A stretch of DNA of 64,000 nt from Bacteroidota bacterium (lineage in GTDB: Bacteria; Bacteroidota; Bacteroidia; AKYH767-A; OLB10): NCBI GenBank assembly GCA_018268195.1, contig JAFDWZ010000022.1, forward strand, positions 1 through 64,000, read 5' to 3'. Shown piece after piece: positions 26,737 through 36,938 of the stretch. Each line of letters begins with the position of its first letter. Position 1 is the first letter of the stretch. The position numbers and the translations under genes were made by a program. Below the pieces are notes generated by a model. That model was not told the DNA's origin, searched no databases, and saw only the letters and a program-made list of their open reading frames with translations.

Positions 26737-29643
26737 CTACTCCTGAAGCTGTGTGAGTTTTTCTTTCAGATATTTTCCTGTTAGTGACGATTCACATTCT
26801 GCAAGTCCTTCAGGGGTTCCTTCAAAAATGATGTTTCCTCCCTCATCACCTCCATCAGGACCTAAGTCAATCACCCAATCAGCACATTTAATCACATCCT
26901 GATTGTGCTCTATTACCAGAATGGAATTTCCGTTTCGGATAAGAGCCGTAAAAGCATCCAGTAGTTTGCGTATGTCATGAAAATGCAGCCCTGTGGTAGG
27001 TTCATCAAAAACGAATAATGTGTTGGAGGTGGCATTGCCAATACCGAGATAAGATGCAAGTTTGATACGTTGAGCTTCGCCACCACTTAAGGTGCTTGAT
27101 GCTTGTCCTAAGGCAACATAACCTAGTCCTACATCGGCAAGTGGTTGTAATCTTGCAATGATTTTTTTAGTGTAATGCAGATATCTTTCGTCTGTTTCAG
27201 CATTAAAAAAAGTAATTGCATCAGCAACAGTCATCGAAAGGATGTCAAAAATATTTTTATCACGGTAGGTAATACCAAGAATTTCATTCTTAAAACGCTT
27301 TCCCTGACACGACTCACATTTCAATTGTATGTCGGCCATAAACTGCATCTCAATAGTAACCATTCCTTCACCCTGACACATTTCACAGCGCCCTCCGTCA
27401 ACATTGAAAGAAAACAATGCCGGTTTCATCATACGCTGACGTGCGAAAGGTGTTTCTGCCATCAACGCTCTTATTTCATCGTAGGCTTTAACATAGGTAA
27501 CGGGGTTGCTTCTTGATGATTTTCCTATCGGGTTCTGGTCAATCATTTCAATGCCGTGAAGTGATGTATAATCTCCTTCTAATCGGTCGTATTTTCCGGA
27601 TTCGTCATCATAACCTCCTAAAACTTTTTTCACTGCCGGATTCACAATTTTCTTAATGAGAGAAGTTTTCCCGGAGCCACTTACTCCTGTTACCACAGTA
27701 AGTATTCCTAATGGAATTTTTACATTAATATTCTTCAGGTTGTTTTCTCTTGCGCCTGTTATTTCCAAATGTTGTGTCCAGTTTCGTCTTCGGCTTGGAA
27801 TGTGTATGTATTCTTTACCTGTAAGATAGCGAGCCGTTATACTTTCATTGCTGTGTTGCAACTGGTCAAAATTTCCCTGAAATACCACCTTGCCTCCATG
27901 AGTTCCTGCCAGAGGTCCCATGTCTATCAGTTCATCGGCACTGCGCATGATTTCCTCATCATGTTCTACCACAATCAGTGTGTTGCCTGCTTTTTGCAGC
28001 GATTTCAATACGCTTATGAGTCTTTCCGTATCACGAGGATGCAAACCGATACTTGGTTCATCAAGAATATACATGCTCCCTACAAGGCTGCTTCCTAAAG
28101 AAGTTGCCAGATTGATGCGTTGTGATTCTCCTCCTGAAAGGGTGTTGGAAAGTCTGTTTAGTGTAAGATAACCCAATCCGACATCAGATAGATATTGCAA
28201 CCGGTTTGTGATTTCAATCAATAACCTTCCTGCAACTTTTTGTTCGTAGCTGTCTAATTGTAACGATTTAAAAAATGGTAAACTTTTACTTACCGGCATC
28301 AGCACAATGTCGGTGATGGAGTGCTGATTAATTTTTACAAAATTGGCATCCTTACGCAGCCGTGTACCTCTACATTCAGGGCAAACGGTTTTTCCGCGAT
28401 AGCGACTCAACATAACCCTGTATTGTATTTTATAAGTTTGTGTTTCTACATGTCTGAAAAATTCATTGATGCCTTTTAATTGTTTATTCCCTTCCCATAA
28501 AAGTTGTTTATCAAACTCGTTCAATTCATAATACGGGCGATGTACAGGGAAATTATTTTTATAGGCTTTCATGATAAAATTCTGCTGCCACTCCGACATT
28601 TTATCTCCACGCCAGCAGGCAACAGCTCCATCATAAACAGACAATGATTTGTTGGGAATTACCAGATTCTCATCAATGCCTATGACATTACCAAATCCCT
28701 CACAGTTTTTGCAGGCACCATAGGGATTATTAAAACTAAACAGATGAACACTCGGTTCTTCAAATCTGATTCCGTCTTCTTCAAATAAATTACTGAATGA
28801 GTAATTGTGATTTCCTGCTTCGTCAAGCTCCATTAAAGTACAGTAGCCATGTCCCTCGTTAAAAGCTGTCTGAATGGAATCTGCATATCTCGATTGTAAT
28901 TCTTCCGTCCAAACTTCCGGTACAACCAATCGGTCAATCAAAATTTCAATTTCAGGAAAAACAGGATGAAGGTCATCAGCGGTTTTCGTTTTCTTACGCC
29001 CTCTTTTTTTAGGCTCAGGAGTTTCGTTTTCGGTAGGTAATGCAGCCAATGCATCATCTATTTTAATCATCTCTCCCTCCTGAATTATTCTGCTGAATCC
29101 TTTTTGCTGCAATGCGGATAACTCATCGCCAAGTTTGCGACCCTGATGCGGATGTAATTTTGCAAGAATATAAAATCTCTTTCCTGCAGATTGTTGAAGC
29201 AGAAAATCTACCACATCGGTTACCGTATGTTTTTTTACCAATTTACCACTCGCAGGTGAGTAGGTTTTGCCGATACGTGCAAACAACAGTTTCAGGTAAT
29301 CATAAATTTCTGTTGAAGTGCCAACGGTACTCCTTGGATTTCTGGAGTTAACTTTCTGTTCAATAGCTATGGCAGGAGCAATGCCTTTGATGTATTCCAC
29401 ATCGGGCTTGTCAAGCCGCCCCATAAACTGCCGTGCATAACTTGAAAGACTTTCAACATAACGCCTTTGACCTTCGGCATAAAGCGTATCAAATGCCAGT
29501 GATGATTTTCCGGAACCGGAAAGACCTGTGATTACCGTAAAACTATTGCGCAAAATGGCCACATCCACTTTTTTCAGGTTGTGTACAGCTGCGCCTTTTA
29601 TGATGATATATTTTTTGGGATCGAGTGATTCTATTGTATGCAT
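26737..29643 (-). CDS. uvrA: Excinuclease ABC subunit A (UvrA)
   Basis: 968 residues from ATG 29643; an in-frame GTG at 29655 overlaps a -7 box. Two ABC ATPase modules are present: Walker [10 protein letters not shown] with signature [12 protein letters not shown], and Walker [10 protein letters not shown] with signature [12 protein letters not shown]. The C-terminal zinc module is complete (CEMCQGEG and CESCQGKR). The first insertion-domain zinc site looks degenerate: [10 protein letters not shown] stands where CPxCG is usual, although the second half ACKNCEG remains. A basic segment ([10 protein letters not shown]) sits in the insertion region. UvrA with UvrB scans DNA for bulky lesions in nucleotide excision repair. 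I recall this variant as a second UvrA form in Bacteroidota, which a search should confirm. Confidence 0.95.
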   Translation of the reverse strand: MHTIESLDPKKYIIIKGAAVHNLKKVDVAILRNSFTVITGLSGSGKSSLAFDTLYAEGQRRYVESLSSYARQFMGRLDKPDVEYIKGIAPAIAIEQKVNSRNPRSTVGTSTEIYDYLKLLFARIGKTYSPASGKLVKKHTVTDVVDFLLQQSAGKRFYILAKLHPHQGRKLGDELSALQQKGFSRIIQEGEMIKIDDALAALPTENETPEPKKRGRKKTKTADDLHPVFPEIEILIDRLVVPEVWTEELQSRYADSIQTAFNEGHGYCTLMELDEAGNHNYSFSNLFEEDGIRFEEPSVHLFSFNNPYGACKNCEGFGNVIGIDENLVIPNKSLSVYDGAVACWRGDKMSEWQQNFIMKAYKNNFPVHRPYYELNEFDKQLLWEGNKQLKGINEFFRHVETQTYKIQYRVMLSRYRGKTVCPECRGTRLRKDANFVKINQHSITDIVLMPVSKSLPFFKSLQLDSYEQKVAGRLLIEITNRLQYLSDVGLGYLTLNRLSNTLSGGESQRINLATSLGSSLVGSMYILDEPSIGLHPRDTERLISVLKSLQKAGNTLIVVEHDEEIMRSADELIDMGPLAGTHGGKVVFQGNFDQLQHSNESITARYLTGKEYIHIPSRRRNWTQHLEITGARENNLKNINVKIPLGILTVVTGVSGSGKTSLIKKIVNPAVKKVLGGYDDESGKYDRLEGDYTSLHGIEMIDQNPIGKSSRSNPVTYVKAYDEIRALMAETPFARQRMMKPALFSFNVDGGRCEMCQGEGMVTIEMQFMADIQLKCESCQGKRFKNEILGITYRDKNIFDILSMTVADAITFFNAETDERYLHYTKKIIARLQPLADVGLGYVALGQASSTLSGGEAQRIKLASYLGIGNATSNTLFVFDEPTTGLHFHDIRKLLDAFTALIRNGNSILVIEHNQDVIKCADWVIDLGPDGGDEGGNIIFEGTPEGLAECESSLTGKYLKEKLTQLQE

Positions 29644-29654
29644 ATTAACGCCCA

Positions 29655-29662
29655 CAAAGGTA
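29655..29662 (-). promoter_or_regulatory. Candidate -7 box for uvrA
   Basis: TACCTTTG on the minus strand matches TAnnTTTG and ends 11 nt before ATG 29643, leaving a leader of only a few nucleotides. No TTG is seen at -33. Confidence 0.3.
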
Positions 29663-29734
29663 AAGGCATAGTTATAATGTTTGTGCGGGAGTTTTGTTTT
29701 GTTGAAAAATAAAATTCAGAATTATCAGATTGGC

Positions 29735-32092
29735 TTACCTTATCAGAGTAACGGTGCCACGTTTATATGCTGTTTGATTGTCAACATAATTCTGATAAGT
29801 GATAACATAGAAATAAACGCCTATTGGGGCATCAGCACCTTTGTAAGTGCCATCCCATCCGTTTGATGTTCCTGAAGTTTCGAAAACTATATTTCCCCAA
29901 CGATTGAAAACTTTCAGATTATAGGTTTTTATAAATCCTGATAACGGAAGCCAAGTGTCATTCAGCCCATCGTTGTTGGGAGTAAAAGCATTAGGCGAAT
30001 AAACAGTTGCCGGCTGAATGAGTGAAATTTCGTTGCTCGTAGAGGTTAAGCCAAGAGAATCGCTGATTGCGGCTACATAATAATCAAACACACCGTCATC
30101 TTGCGGAATATTGCCATCGGTATATTCAAATTCATTGGAAGGAAAACTTGCTAGTAAAGCATACGTTCCACCATTGTGATTTTTGCGAAATAAATTATAA
30201 CCGCTCACTCCTCCTGCCCATTCGGTATAAGGCGTCCACTTCAGATGGTGTTGCAACGGAATGCTGCTGCCGGTGAGTAAAATACTGCATGATTCATTGC
30301 TGGCAGGGCTGGTTTTGTTGCAGAAATTTTGTTTGGTAATTCGATAACAAAACGACTTTTCTGAAACCTGTTGATTGAGGTCCTCCAGTGTATCACCGCT
30401 TATACCATTGAGTGTAAGATATGGCTCATAGCTATACCCCGACTCATTGAGTTTCTTTTCAATATAAAAAATAGAGGAAACATTATCAGGTGCAGTAGAT
30501 AAATTGATAACTATACTACTGCCGTTAATGTGCGAACTATACAAGGTCAGTGGCTTGACATTGATCTGGTCATTGGAACAAATAGTATCTGAACTGATAC
30601 CAATATCTCCACATTGATTAATTCCTCGAATAAAGTAGCAGTAATTATTGGAAATACTGTTGCTGGCTGTATTATCAGTAAAAGAGTTTTGACCCTTAAC
30701 GGTACTTCCCACAGGCGTAAATGCCCCGCCATTTACATTTCTGTAAATATCAAAACGCTTAATGAATCTCGGCATATCAAAGGTGTCGCGGTAATTTAGT
30801 TTAATAAAGGTAGTTGCCGTATCTACTTCCAGACAGTACAGGTTAGGAGGAGGAATGGCAGGTAAAGGTAAAACATAAATGTGGAGACTGTCCGTAGAGG
30901 TAAAATGCGTTGGGCATCCATTGTCTTCAACACGATAAGTTACGTGATAAGGTGCTGCGCGACCATGATTGCAAGTGGTGTACCAGCAAAACGAACTGGT
31001 GACAGTGCCGTTACCGGATGCCGTAGAAGTGGTAGCATAAGGAGGAGTAATACCGCTCCCTGAAAAAATATCTCCTGTGTAAGTGAGCGACATTGAATCG
31101 CTGTCTGTTGCTTTTATCGTAAAGCACAACGTATCTGTTTCATAGATGGTAAACGTAAGCCCGTTAATCGTTGCAGTTGAATTCTGATAAGTTATCTGAG
31201 GTGCAGTATTACCCAGACAATTGATAACCGTAAATTCAATTTCGCGTCTTATCATTCCAATGAGATTTCCATTTCTGTATTCGCGTACCACTACGGCCAT
31301 GGCATAGTAACCCTGTAAGCTTGCTTTTACCTGCATCAGCCCTGTTGAACTGTTCAGCGTCATAGGAGGGGAACTTCCGGTAATGTTACTCAGGCTGTAA
31401 CCGGGAGCCCATTGTGCGGTGACATAAGGCCCGGGAGAAGGAGCTGACCACACAGGAGAAACGGTAGCTTTTACAGGGTATCCAAGATCTCCGGCAAGAG
31501 GTGTTTCAAGTGAGTAGGTTAGTACATCTCCATCAGGATCGGTAGCACTGAAATCGAATGAAAAATCCTGACCAACACACATAAACGGAAGCGGATCTGT
31601 TGTGAACCGAGGTGAATTATCAATCATTGCAGGATCAGGAATTTCCATGTAATAAGCAATGCCGGTATCACCCGGGCGATTCAGGTTCAATGTGGTATTG
31701 TTACGGCAGCAACGCTCCCATGATACATAATAGCCGCTTGGATTATTGGCAAGTGTAATGGTATCAACATAGGTGCATTTATCCATACACACACCCTGTG
31801 GAGGCGTAAGACAGGAAGAACCTGTCAGAGTCAATCCTCCTGAATCTTTTAATGCTACGGTATAAGAGCCTACCAGCCCATTGGTGCCTTTATTAAAAAC
31901 TCCTATGAGAATGGTGTTGTCAAATGGTACAAAATCAGAACAGTCGCGGAAAAGTTTTAAGGTAATTTCAAATTGATTGCCACTGAGCCTCCTATAGGTA
32001 AAATCACCTCCTGCTATATGTTTGGACATTACTTCAAGCCCTGACATGCATAGAAGAATAGTACAGAAGAAGATTTTTAATTTCAATGGCAT
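29735..32092 (-). CDS. T9SS substrate with type B (gliding-associated) C-terminal domain
   Basis: 785 residues with an N-terminal signal peptide (KLKIFFCTILLCMSGLEVMS). The first 330 residues hold the segment HIAGGDFTYRRLSGNQFEITLKL, LFRDCSD and DPDGDVLTYSLE, a pattern common at the N-terminus of large Bacteroidota surface proteins. Three FN3-like domains follow (about residues 410-690). The last 90 residues form the type B T9SS C-terminal domain: NAFTPNNDGLNDTW, LKVFNRWGNIVFE, GWDGTYKG and a final TYKRGTVTLIR. The protein should be exported and either released or attached through type B sorting. Its FN3-CTD tail is a useful template for what the PKD giant at 7655-13420 has lost. The role is unknown. 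Confidence 0.9.
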   Translation of the reverse strand: MPLKLKIFFCTILLCMSGLEVMSKHIAGGDFTYRRLSGNQFEITLKLFRDCSDFVPFDNTILIGVFNKGTNGLVGSYTVALKDSGGLTLTGSSCLTPPQGVCMDKCTYVDTITLANNPSGYYVSWERCCRNNTTLNLNRPGDTGIAYYMEIPDPAMIDNSPRFTTDPLPFMCVGQDFSFDFSATDPDGDVLTYSLETPLAGDLGYPVKATVSPVWSAPSPGPYVTAQWAPGYSLSNITGSSPPMTLNSSTGLMQVKASLQGYYAMAVVVREYRNGNLIGMIRREIEFTVINCLGNTAPQITYQNSTATINGLTFTIYETDTLCFTIKATDSDSMSLTYTGDIFSGSGITPPYATTSTASGNGTVTSSFCWYTTCNHGRAAPYHVTYRVEDNGCPTHFTSTDSLHIYVLPLPAIPPPNLYCLEVDTATTFIKLNYRDTFDMPRFIKRFDIYRNVNGGAFTPVGSTVKGQNSFTDNTASNSISNNYCYFIRGINQCGDIGISSDTICSNDQINVKPLTLYSSHINGSSIVINLSTAPDNVSSIFYIEKKLNESGYSYEPYLTLNGISGDTLEDLNQQVSEKSFCYRITKQNFCNKTSPASNESCSILLTGSSIPLQHHLKWTPYTEWAGGVSGYNLFRKNHNGGTYALLASFPSNEFEYTDGNIPQDDGVFDYYVAAISDSLGLTSTSNEISLIQPATVYSPNAFTPNNDGLNDTWLPLSGFIKTYNLKVFNRWGNIVFETSGTSNGWDGTYKGADAPIGVYFYVITYQNYVDNQTAYKRGTVTLIR

Positions 32093-32116
32093 CAGATTAA
32101 TAAAATATCAATTAAG

Positions 32117-32124
32117 CAAAAATA
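32117..32124 (-). promoter_or_regulatory. Candidate -7 box for the type B T9SS substrate gene
   Basis: TATTTTTG on the minus strand matches TAnnTTTG, with 24 nt between its end and the ATG at 32092. The -33 region is T-rich without a clear TTG. Confidence 0.35.
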
Positions 32125-32242
32125 AATAAAAATAAGGGTATTTTTAAAATTTAAAGTAGAGAGATTATTATATATTCATAAGTTTGGTGATATTACCTTT
32201 GATAATTGTGAAGAGTGATAAAATTTTTACAAAGGAACATCC

Positions 32243-32250
32243 TATTTTTG
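32243..32250 (+). promoter_or_regulatory. -7 box immediately before rlmD start
   Basis: TATTTTTG matches TAnnTTTG and ends only 5 nt before ATG 32256. If used, the mRNA would begin at or within a few bases of the start codon. No -33 TTG is evident. Confidence 0.35.
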
Positions 32251-32255
32251 GCGCT

Positions 32256-33647
32256 ATGACTAAAATAATTGAAGGGCTTGCAATAACAGATATTGCAGAT
32301 GAAGGCCGCGGTATTGGAAGGTGGGAAGGCAAAGTGGTTTTTGTGAAGCATGTGGTACCCGGTGATGTGGTAAATGTTGAAGTAAAACGGAAAAAGAATA
32401 AATTTATTGAAGCCTCTGTGTTGGAGTACACTGCTTTTTCGCCTCACAGAATACAACCTGAGTGCAAGCATTTTGGCGTTTGCGGTGGATGCAAACGTCA
32501 GGATATGGACTATGAAACCCAGCTTTTTTATAAGCAGAAACAGGTAAAAGATTCCTTACAGCGAATTGCAGGTATTGAAAATCCGTTGCTTGAAAACATA
32601 CTTCCTTCTCAACAGAAATTTTATTACCGCAACAGGCTTGATTTTGCTTTTTCTGATAAAGAATGGATGACCAGAGAGCAGGTTAGTAATAAGGATTACG
32701 TAACTAAACCTGCACTGGGATTTCATGTTACGGGGCGATTTGACAAAGTACTTGATATCACTGAATGTTTGTTGCAGGATAATGTTTCCAATAAAATAAG
32801 AAATTTTGTTCGAGAGTATGCTTTGCAAAACGGTTATACTTTTTTCAACAGAATAAGTCAGGAAGGAATGTTGCGAAATATGATAGTGCGTAATACTTCC
32901 GGAGGGCAGTGGATGGTGATGATTATGTTTAAGGATGCCGATAAATCGCAACGCGAGAAATTATTGCAGGCTGTTGCAGATAAGTTTCCGGAAATTACTT
33001 CGCTTTATTCCGTTGTCAACACCAAGAAAAACGACACATTTTTTGACCTTGATTTTGAGTTGTACTGTGGAGTGCCATTAATTACCGAAAAAATGGAAGA
33101 TTTGATTTTTCAAATCGGACCTAAAACATTTTATCAGACCAATCCTCTGCAAGCTTATGAATTATATAAAATAGCAAGAGAATATGCCGCACTTCATGAG
33201 GATGACCACGTGTATGATTTATATACCGGCACAGGTACAATAGCAGCATTTGTAGCATCGCAGTGCAAGCATGTCACCGGTATTGAAAGTGTGGCTGAGT
33301 CTATTGAAAGTGCAAAAATAAATAGCGAGCTGAATCATATTTCAAACACTTCTTTTTTCACTGGCGACATGCGCGAAATTCTTACACCTGATTTTTACAA
33401 CCGTCAGGGATATCCCGATGTGATAATTACCGACCCTCCGCGAGCAGGCATGCACCCTGATGTGGTGAAAGTTATTTGCAACAGCAATGCAAAAAAAGTG
33501 GTTTATGTAAGTTGTAACGTGGCCACACAGGCACGCGACATCGCTCTTATGAAAGATTATTACCGGTTTGTTAAAGCACGGCCTGTGGATATGTTTCCGC
33601 AAACTGACCACGTGGAGAACGTAGCTTTACTCGAAAAAATCAACTGA
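32256..33647 (+). CDS. rlmD: 23S rRNA (uracil-5-)-methyltransferase, RlmD/RumA family
   Basis: 463 residues from ATG 32256; an upstream in-frame start at 32184 would add 24 unrelated residues. An N-terminal TRAM domain (GRGIGRWEGKVVFVKHVVPGDVV) is followed by the Fe-S cluster motif CKHFGVCGGCKRQ. The SAM-binding fold carries DLYTGTGTIA, then the DPPRAGMHP motif, the catalytic nucleophile region VYVSCNVAT and the final TDHVENVALL. The family methylates a uridine at C5 in 23S rRNA (U1939 in E. coli); some relatives modify tRNA, so the precise target is inferred. It is divergent from the type B T9SS gene and is followed by the FKBP gene after 170 bp. Confidence 0.9.
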   Translation: MTKIIEGLAITDIADEGRGIGRWEGKVVFVKHVVPGDVVNVEVKRKKNKFIEASVLEYTAFSPHRIQPECKHFGVCGGCKRQDMDYETQLFYKQKQVKDSLQRIAGIENPLLENILPSQQKFYYRNRLDFAFSDKEWMTREQVSNKDYVTKPALGFHVTGRFDKVLDITECLLQDNVSNKIRNFVREYALQNGYTFFNRISQEGMLRNMIVRNTSGGQWMVMIMFKDADKSQREKLLQAVADKFPEITSLYSVVNTKKNDTFFDLDFELYCGVPLITEKMEDLIFQIGPKTFYQTNPLQAYELYKIAREYAALHEDDHVYDLYTGTGTIAAFVASQCKHVTGIESVAESIESAKINSELNHISNTSFFTGDMREILTPDFYNRQGYPDVIITDPPRAGMHPDVVKVICNSNAKKVVYVSCNVATQARDIALMKDYYRFVKARPVDMFPQTDHVENVALLEKIN

Positions 33648-33817
33648 TACTCGAAGTAAAAGAGCAATTGGCAGTTTTACTGATGACTAACAATTGCAAT
33701 AAGAAAACTTTGAAAAATAGTGGGCACACACTCTTCTGAATTGCAGAAACTAATTGTATGTTTGCTTTCAGATGTAAGAAGTAAAAACAGATTCAATTTT
33801 AAATCAGAAAAAAATAA

Positions 33818-34546
33818 ATGACAACAGATTCGGGAGTAGAAATAAAAATCACACACAAAGGAAATGGAGCAAAACCTTCAGCAGGCGACCGCATTATAGT
33901 ACATTACACCGGTAAACTGCAAGATGGAACTGTTTTTGACAGCTCGGTAAGCAGAGGAGAGCCGTTTGTTTTTAATGTAGGAGTAGGTCAGGTAATAAAG
34001 GGTTGGGATGAAGCATTTGCAATGTTGGAACAAGGCGACAAAGCAACATTAACCTTACCTGCACATGCAGGTTATGGTCAGCGTGCTGTTGGAACTATTC
34101 CTGCAAACTCTACACTGATTTTTGATGTTGAATTACTGGAAATAATTCCGAAAGTAAATGCAGTACCATTTAATGTTGAAGGGTTGGAAAAAATAAAACT
34201 TCCATCAGGCCTTGAGTATGTACTGCTGAAAAAAGGCGATGGCATGCAGGCTGCAAAAGGCAAAACAGTATCTGTTCATTATAGCGGCTATCTGGATGAC
34301 GGTACGCTTTTCGATTCATCGGTTGAACGAGGTGAGCCTATAGAATTTCAGTTGGGGATGGGAAGAGTAATTGAAGGATGGGATCAGGGAATTGAATTGT
34401 TGACGGTAGGTTCGCAGTGCAGATTGTATGTGCCTTATCAGTTGGGTTATGGTGAGCGCGGATATCCTCCTGTAATTCCTGCTAAAGCAACCTTGATTTT
34501 TGATGTTGAACTGATGGATGTTTCAGATAACGATTCTTTCTTTTGA
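33818..34546 (+). CDS. FKBP-type peptidyl-prolyl isomerase with two tandem FKBP domains
   Basis: 242 residues without a signal peptide. Two FKBP domains occupy about residues 1-113 and 125-238. Each has VHYxGxLxDGTxFDSSxxRGEP, a GQVIKGWDE or GRVIEGWDQ segment and a GYGxRxxGxIP-like loop. The enzymes accelerate cis-trans isomerisation of peptidyl-proline bonds; a tandem cytoplasmic form is less usual than single-domain periplasmic forms. Its stop codon TGA overlaps the TTG start of the first glycosyltransferase by 4 nt, so it heads the glycan operon, although a chaperone role in that pathway is only inference. Confidence 0.9.
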   Translation: MTTDSGVEIKITHKGNGAKPSAGDRIIVHYTGKLQDGTVFDSSVSRGEPFVFNVGVGQVIKGWDEAFAMLEQGDKATLTLPAHAGYGQRAVGTIPANSTLIFDVELLEIIPKVNAVPFNVEGLEKIKLPSGLEYVLLKKGDGMQAAKGKTVSVHYSGYLDDGTLFDSSVERGEPIEFQLGMGRVIEGWDQGIELLTVGSQCRLYVPYQLGYGERGYPPVIPAKATLIFDVELMDVSDNDSFF

Positions 34547-35817
34547 AAAAAGTTCTGCTGATTACTTATTATTTCGATCCCGGAAATGCCGTTGCAACTC
34601 CTAGGGTAATGAGTTGGGCAAACGATTTTTATAAACATGGGATTGAACTCACGGTTGTTACCCGCCACTTTACGGGCAACGAATCACATTGGATTGATTT
34701 TACTCAACCTACAGAAAAAGAAATTTCTGTGGTGAAAACGGAGGCTTTTACAGTGCACTATTTGCCTTATAAACCTAAAAAACCGGTATATGCCGAAAGC
34801 AATAGGCTGTTAAGTAAAATGTATCATCTGAAAGAATTTCTGTCCGGATATTTCAACCCCGAAATTGATGCTTATCATGCGTTCAAAGATTACTGCAGGA
34901 AACTTTTGTCGTCACAAAAAACAGATTTGATTTTAGTTTCAGCACCTCCACATAATCTGGTGCGTCTTGCTTCAGAGTTAAGTCAGGAGTTTAAAATTCC
35001 TTATGTGGTTGATTTTCGCGATATATGGAATAATCGCATTACAGGTGCTGACCATCGAATGAGTTTGCGTGGTAGGCTGATGAATAGCACAGAAGAATTT
35101 TATATTTCTAAATGGCTGAAAAAAGCAAGCCTTGTAACTACGGTGAGCAATGCTTTAGTACAACAAATTAAAAGAATTTATTCAGGGAATACTGCTGAAA
35201 TCACCAATGGATTCGAATGGCGTTTGTTTAAACCTGTGCAGGAAACATCTCCACCTTCCGACCGGTTTGTTGTTGCAAGCATAGGCACTATTTACCCTGT
35301 TCAGGATATTTCCATTCTTATTGAAGGGCTGAAGAAATTTTATACTCAGCTAGATGATAAAACCAGATTTAAACTAAATTTTATAGGGTTGAAGGCTGTT
35401 GATGTTATCGCTCAAAAAATTGAAACAGAACTTAAGGAGTTGCATCCTTATGTTACAGCAAAACTACCTAGGAGTGAGGTGATGGAATACTATAAACAAA
35501 GTAATATATTGCTTATTCCTGCATGGAAACAATTTCAGGGTATATATTCAACAAAAATTTTTGAATATCTCGGCTCCGGGCGTCCGATTCTGGTTGCTCC
35601 GGGTGATGATGATGTAATTGACGAAATGATAAATAAGTCTAAACGTGGTTTTATTGCAAATACCGCAGATGAATTTGTATCGGCACTTACTCATGCATAT
35701 CAGAAATGGAAATCAGGAAATCTGCCGCCATTAACGGTTACAGAAAGAGAGTTGTTTTACTCTCGCGAAAATCAGGCAAAAATTCTTGCAGATAAAATAC
35801 TTCTTATTCTCAAGTAA
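34543..35817 (+). CDS. Glycosyltransferase family 4 (first of two)
   Basis: 424 residues. Translation appears to start at TTG 34543, overlapping the FKBP stop by 4 nt; the next in-frame ATG is 22 codons later and would delete the conserved opening strand KKVLLITYYFDPGNAVATPR. The N-terminal Rossmann domain includes PYVVDFRDIW, and the C-terminal donor-binding domain has FVVASIGTIYPVQDISILIEGL, IPAWKQFQGIYSTKIFEYLGSGRPIL, matching the GT-B family 4 pattern. Sugar donor and acceptor are unknown. Overlap with neighbours on both sides (4 nt and 1 nt) indicates a single operon. Confidence 0.88.
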   Translation: MKKVLLITYYFDPGNAVATPRVMSWANDFYKHGIELTVVTRHFTGNESHWIDFTQPTEKEISVVKTEAFTVHYLPYKPKKPVYAESNRLLSKMYHLKEFLSGYFNPEIDAYHAFKDYCRKLLSSQKTDLILVSAPPHNLVRLASELSQEFKIPYVVDFRDIWNNRITGADHRMSLRGRLMNSTEEFYISKWLKKASLVTTVSNALVQQIKRIYSGNTAEITNGFEWRLFKPVQETSPPSDRFVVASIGTIYPVQDISILIEGLKKFYTQLDDKTRFKLNFIGLKAVDVIAQKIETELKELHPYVTAKLPRSEVMEYYKQSNILLIPAWKQFQGIYSTKIFEYLGSGRPILVAPGDDDVIDEMINKSKRGFIANTADEFVSALTHAYQKWKSGNLPPLTVTERELFYSRENQAKILADKILLILK

Positions 35818-36938
35818 TGAAACCATCGGTATGCCTTATTTTATCTTTTCACGACAGAGCTGTTCAGTACGAATGGTTCATTGAGAAAGCGCTGGAGCAT
35901 CAAATGAAGTTGCACTTTATATTTCTCAATCCTGAACAGTGGCATATTGAACGTTATGTGAGGCATCGTAAAATTCCATGTCTGTTTATAAAATATCATT
36001 CTAAAAAAGATATTCCGCGGGCTACTGCTTTAATATATCAGTATCTGATAAAAAATAAAATTGATATTGTGCATACTCATTTGTTTGATGCCAATATCTC
36101 AGGACTTACAGCTGCATGGCTTGCCCGCGTAAAGAAAAGAATCTATACACGACATCATTCCGATTTTCATCATCGCTTTCATGCAGGAGCAGTTAAGTAC
36201 GACCGTTATTGTAATAGACTTGCCACGGATATTGTAGCAATAAGCAAGAATGTAGAAGATATAATCATAAATACCGAACAAGTGAAAAAATCAAAGGTGC
36301 ATCTTATTCATCACGGATTTGAATTTGATGCATTTAAAAATGTAAACAGCGATGAAGTAGAGAGCCTTAGGAATAAGTATGACTTGAGGGGGAAGCATCC
36401 TGTAGTAGGTATGATCAGCCGTTATGAAAAAGGTAAAGGCATACAATATGTGATACCTGCATTTAAAAAACTGAGAGAAAAATTTCCTGATGCCGTGCTG
36501 GTACTGGCAAACAGTCATGGCTCTTATGCAAAGGAAATTAAAGCTATGTTAAAGCAACTACCTGAAAAATCTTACAGGGAAATTCGCTTTGAGTATAATT
36601 TGTTTGCCTTGTATAAGTTATTCGATGTGTTTATACATGTTCCAGAGTATGCGGAGTATGAAGCCTTCGGTCAGGTGTATGTAGAAGCTCTTGCTGCTGG
36701 AATTCCATCAGTGTTTACATTAAGCGGCATTGCGCGTGAGTTTATTGAGGATAGAAAGAATGCTTTGGTTTGCAACTTCGAAGATTCTGATGGAATTTAT
36801 CATGCACTTGTTGAATTGATTACGAATGCTGATTTGAGAGAGCAAATCATCAATGAAGGCAGAAGAAGTATTGCTCACAGGTTTGGCATTAATCTGTATT
36901 TTCGTAAACTGCTTGCACTTTATAATTATGCTGAATGA
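35817..36938 (+). CDS. Glycosyltransferase family 4 (second of two)
   Basis: 373 residues. The ATG overlaps the previous stop codon as TAATG. GT-B architecture: the N-terminal domain carries IDIVHTHLFDANISG and RIYTRHHSD, and the C-terminal domain carries VVGMISRYEKGKGIQYVI, then EYEAFGQVYVEALAAGIPSVFT with the conserved E-x7-E donor-binding pattern. Several His residues (TRHHSDFHHRFHAG) lie in the linker. It probably adds a sugar to a lipid-linked glycan in the cytoplasm. Specificity is not readable from sequence. Confidence 0.88.
   Translation: MKPSVCLILSFHDRAVQYEWFIEKALEHQMKLHFIFLNPEQWHIERYVRHRKIPCLFIKYHSKKDIPRATALIYQYLIKNKIDIVHTHLFDANISGLTAAWLARVKKRIYTRHHSDFHHRFHAGAVKYDRYCNRLATDIVAISKNVEDIIINTEQVKKSKVHLIHHGFEFDAFKNVNSDEVESLRNKYDLRGKHPVVGMISRYEKGKGIQYVIPAFKKLREKFPDAVLVLANSHGSYAKEIKAMLKQLPEKSYREIRFEYNLFALYKLFDVFIHVPEYAEYEAFGQVYVEALAAGIPSVFTLSGIAREFIEDRKNALVCNFEDSDGIYHALVELITNADLREQIINEGRRSIAHRFGINLYFRKLLALYNYAE

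Noticed and set aside
33665-33713. Inverted repeat GCAATTG/CAATTGC between rlmD and the FKBP gene as terminator
   Set aside because: The arms are only 7 bp, the loop is about 20 nt and no T tract follows.
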